Source of the DNA: a virus
IMG/VR virus record: IMGVR_UViG_3300049448_000132
Span: 1 to 31,904 of that record
Reading direction: 5' to 3' (one strand)
DNA: 31,904 bases
A program made the translations under genes and the position numbers. Each line of letters starts with the position of its first letter. The stretch's first letter is position 1. Shown here one piece after another: positions 30,037 to 31,904 of the stretch. Below the pieces are notes generated by a model that was not told where the DNA came from, did not search any database, and saw only the letters and a list, made by a program, of their open reading frames with translations.

Positions 30037-30828
30037 TCAGCCCATTGGTCCGCGGATATCTCCATCACCGGGATATCCTGGAATGAAACGTACCCCATTC
30101 CAACTGCCGAATGTCATGTAGCCCGCGCCATCGGTCGACCAGCCCGCGGCGCCGCCAGCACCCATGCGATTGAAGGTACCGCCAGAGTCGCCACCGAACG
30201 CATACCCAGGCTGGCCAGGATCGCCGCCCATGCCGTTGTACCAAGGGTGATAACCTGGATAGACCCAACCGTCGCCGCCGTTCTCGGTTGTGCCATTGTG
30301 TGCGACGTCAACGACCGCATTGACGGTCGGCTCCGTTGTCCCGCAGATGCCGGACACATTGCCGGCGCCGCCGCCGCCACCGAGCCACATGCCGCTGCCG
30401 TTGCCCCAGTTGTCGGCGCCGCCACCACCACCGCCGCCGCCCCAGAGCTGGCCGCCGGTCAGCACCACGTTGACCAGGTTGCGCGTGTACAGCGCCGTGC
30501 CGCCGGGCTGGCCATTAACGTCGCCCCCGTAGCCGCCACCGTTGCCGCCGTTGCCGCCATAGCCCTGAACGCGGCCCTGAATGAGCAGGGTCGGCGTCAC
30601 ACCAGTCGGCCAGGGGCCGACGTTCATCGCAACAGTACCGGAGCCGCCGACATTGGCACCGGGAACGACAATGAAAACAACATCCTGCCCCGGCACCGGC
30701 AGCGTCGAGTAATAGGCATCATGGTACGAACGTAGATTGATGTTGTAGGTGCTGCCGATCCCCAAAAACCGCGCCGGCGGCTTGGTAATGATCGGACCGC
30801 CCGCCATGATCAGCCCAGGAATTGGCAT
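30037..30828 (-). CDS. Glycine-rich tail fibre/receptor-recognition protein
   Basis: A 263-aa protein. The first 90 residues are beta-like (LGIGSTYNINLRSYHDAYYS, VVFIVVPGANVGGSGTVAMN). From about residue 90 it is extremely Gly-rich (GYGGNGGNGGGYGG, GQLWGGGGGGGGADNWG), resembling the polyglycine-sandwich regions of phage receptor-recognition proteins. It is separated by one base from the fibre gene before it, which fits a distal tip or adhesin role. Confidence 0.7.
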   Translation of the reverse strand: MPIPGLIMAGGPIITKPPARFLGIGSTYNINLRSYHDAYYSTLPVPGQDVVFIVVPGANVGGSGTVAMNVGPWPTGVTPTLLIQGRVQGYGGNGGNGGGYGGDVNGQPGGTALYTRNLVNVVLTGGQLWGGGGGGGGADNWGNGSGMWLGGGGGAGNVSGICGTTEPTVNAVVDVAHNGTTENGGDGWVYPGYHPWYNGMGGDPGQPGYAFGGDSGGTFNRMGAGGAAGWSTDGAGYMTFGSWNGVRFIPGYPGDGDIRGPMG

Positions 30829-30829
30829 A

Positions 30830-31870
30830 TCAACCCATCCCGGCCCCGAAGAAACAGCAGATAAACGAGGAGTTCACGACGGCGTAGGACATCGCATCGA
30901 AGCCGCCGTTGGCGGAAAATACCGGCTTTAAACTGCCGGGAAATTTCCAGGCGCTGTCCCAGGCGCCGACATTGCAGCCAGGACCGGCGACGCCAAAATA
31001 GATCATCCCCTTCTGCCCGACCTTCATCCGCAGCGGGTTGTACAACGTGCAACTAGCGTTGAGTGGCCAGTAAAAGTCGATACCAGCGCCGAAGTCGGGC
31101 TGCACGGCATTGCCGGTCAAACTAACCAAACCAGCCGCATTCCAGACCGTCGCCGGCGTCAGCATCTTGACGGCGCTGGCGTTGCTGGTGAATTCAGCGA
31201 CCGTGGCCGGAACCAGCAGCGTATCGACGTAATCCTTGCGGACCGCATTGGCGGCCACCGGAGCCGGCACAGTCGGCAGCGATAGTTGTCCAGTCAGCGT
31301 ATCGCCGGCTTTGGCGACCTTACCGTCAATATTGGTCTGCAACGTCCCGTCAGCCGCACCGAAGTCGGTTCTCACACTGTCGACGTAGTCGCGCCGCGCC
31401 GCATTGGCTGGGCCAGACGCCGGCGTGGCCGGCAGCGCCAACTGGCCCGTCATGCTATCGCCGGCCTTGGCCACTTTTTCGGTGTCTAGCTCGCTGAGCG
31501 CGTCCTGCACCGTGGTCGATGAAATGTTGCCGGACGGCGTGTTGTTGATCGTCGAAGCCGAAACCTGGCCGAGGATCAGGCCGGTGATCTGGTCGTCGAC
31601 GTATTTCTTGTTGGTGGCCTGGGTCGCCGCGATCGGCGCCGCAGCCGGCAACTGCAGCGCGCCGCTCAAGGTGCCGCCGGTTAACAGCAGATAGTTCGCA
31701 AGCTTCGTTGCGGCTGCATCAACGCCGACAATCTGCTCGAAACTAGCAGCATTGAACGCGGCCGGGCCGTGTGGCGTCTTGCAACGGTACATGTTGCCGG
31801 ACTGGACGACATAATCGCCAACCCCATACATGCCGCGGGAATCAAACACCCGCACAGCCAAGATCGTCAT
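30830..31870 (-). CDS. Tail fibre protein with three fibre repeats
   Basis: A 346-aa protein starting at the ATG 31870, which overlaps an upstream stop (TGATG). The N-terminus (YGVGDYVVQSGNMYRCKT) resembles carbohydrate-binding CBM5/12-like folds (YxxGDxVxxxGxxY). Three fibre repeats follow: GGTLSGALQLP with NKKYVDD near residue 60, KAGDSMTGQLALP with RRDYVDS near 131, and KAGDTLTGQLSLP with RKDYVDT near 186. These are typical of phage tail fibres. The C-terminal 120 residues are beta-rich, with a Trp/Phe-rich tip. It is a likely host-binding fibre. Confidence 0.8.
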   Translation of the reverse strand: MTILAVRVFDSRGMYGVGDYVVQSGNMYRCKTPHGPAAFNAASFEQIVGVDAAATKLANYLLLTGGTLSGALQLPAAAPIAATQATNKKYVDDQITGLILGQVSASTINNTPSGNISSTTVQDALSELDTEKVAKAGDSMTGQLALPATPASGPANAARRDYVDSVRTDFGAADGTLQTNIDGKVAKAGDTLTGQLSLPTVPAPVAANAVRKDYVDTLLVPATVAEFTSNASAVKMLTPATVWNAAGLVSLTGNAVQPDFGAGIDFYWPLNASCTLYNPLRMKVGQKGMIYFGVAGPGCNVGAWDSAWKFPGSLKPVFSANGGFDAMSYAVVNSSFICCFFGAGMG

Positions 31871-31904
31871 CAAAGTACCAGGCGAAGCTGGGTCAGCATC
31901 ACCG
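31870..31904 (-). CDS. Partial gene at the right edge (C-terminus only)
   Basis: On the minus strand, a frame open from the window edge ends with VMLTQLRLVL and a TGA that overlaps the fibre ATG (TGATG). The overlap style of this operon makes it a likely end of a preceding late gene, but only ten residues are visible, so nothing can be said of its function. Confidence 0.4.
   Translation of the reverse strand, partial: VMLTQLRLVL

Noticed and set aside
1-31904. tRNA genes, CRISPR arrays, insertion sequences, integrase or attachment sites
   Set aside because: I looked for these and saw no cloverleaf-type sequence, no regularly spaced repeats, no transposase and no integrase in the window.

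Overview
The window is a compact, gene-dense stretch of a tailed double-stranded DNA phage (Caudoviricetes), or a prophage of one. The evidence is an unbroken block of virion genes (terminase large subunit, portal, scaffold, major capsid protein, head-tail adaptor, tail tube-like protein, internal virion proteins, tail fibres) plus a phage-type replication module. The virion block has a podovirus-like order: T7 gp13-like and gp14-like proteins, very large internal proteins and no tape measure. The host cannot be read directly. The high GC content and a VPLP-type C-terminal sorting signal on one phage protein suggest a GC-rich alphaproteobacterium, perhaps Rhizobiales/Bradyrhizobium-like. This is inference. 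No integrase, tRNA, rRNA or CRISPR array is visible.

Layout. (1) 100-5826, plus strand: family A DNA polymerase with proofreading domain, four small genes, an HNH homing endonuclease and an SNF2-type helicase, mostly joined by start-stop overlaps. (2) 7753-5831, minus strand: a Cro/YdaS-like regulator heads an overlapping operon with a coiled-coil protein, a small protein, an adenine-methyltransferase-like protein and two more small proteins. (3) 7754-7860: a divergent control region with a perfect 16-bp inverted repeat and a 12-bp palindrome. (4) 7861-8502, plus strand: a secreted protein with signal peptide and VPLP/PEP-CTERM-like tail, closed by a terminator. (5) 8636-9361, plus strand: four small overlapping genes. 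(6) 31904-9358, minus strand: one long late transcription unit, read from the right edge: tail fibres, small accessory and membrane proteins, terminase, portal, scaffold, capsid, adaptor, tail tube, two acetyltransferase-fold proteins, a tandem family of MGGK proteins, gp14-like protein, and three large internal or ejection proteins, the last with two peptidoglycan-hydrolase-like domains.

The most unusual features are these. The homing endonuclease is inserted at the 5' end of the helicase gene. The Q-motif segment of the helicase exists twice, and the copies differ mainly at synonymous positions. The secreted CTERM-type protein sits beside a regulator and a large inverted repeat and looks like a moron or conversion cassette. 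Four adjacent genes start with MGGK and share junction sequences. A nearly identical 30-31 nt element lies exactly one base after two minus-strand stop codons about 19 kb apart. The portal carries a large Met/Gly/Pro-rich insertion. All functional calls are from reading the translated sequence and recalling family motifs; no database search was run.
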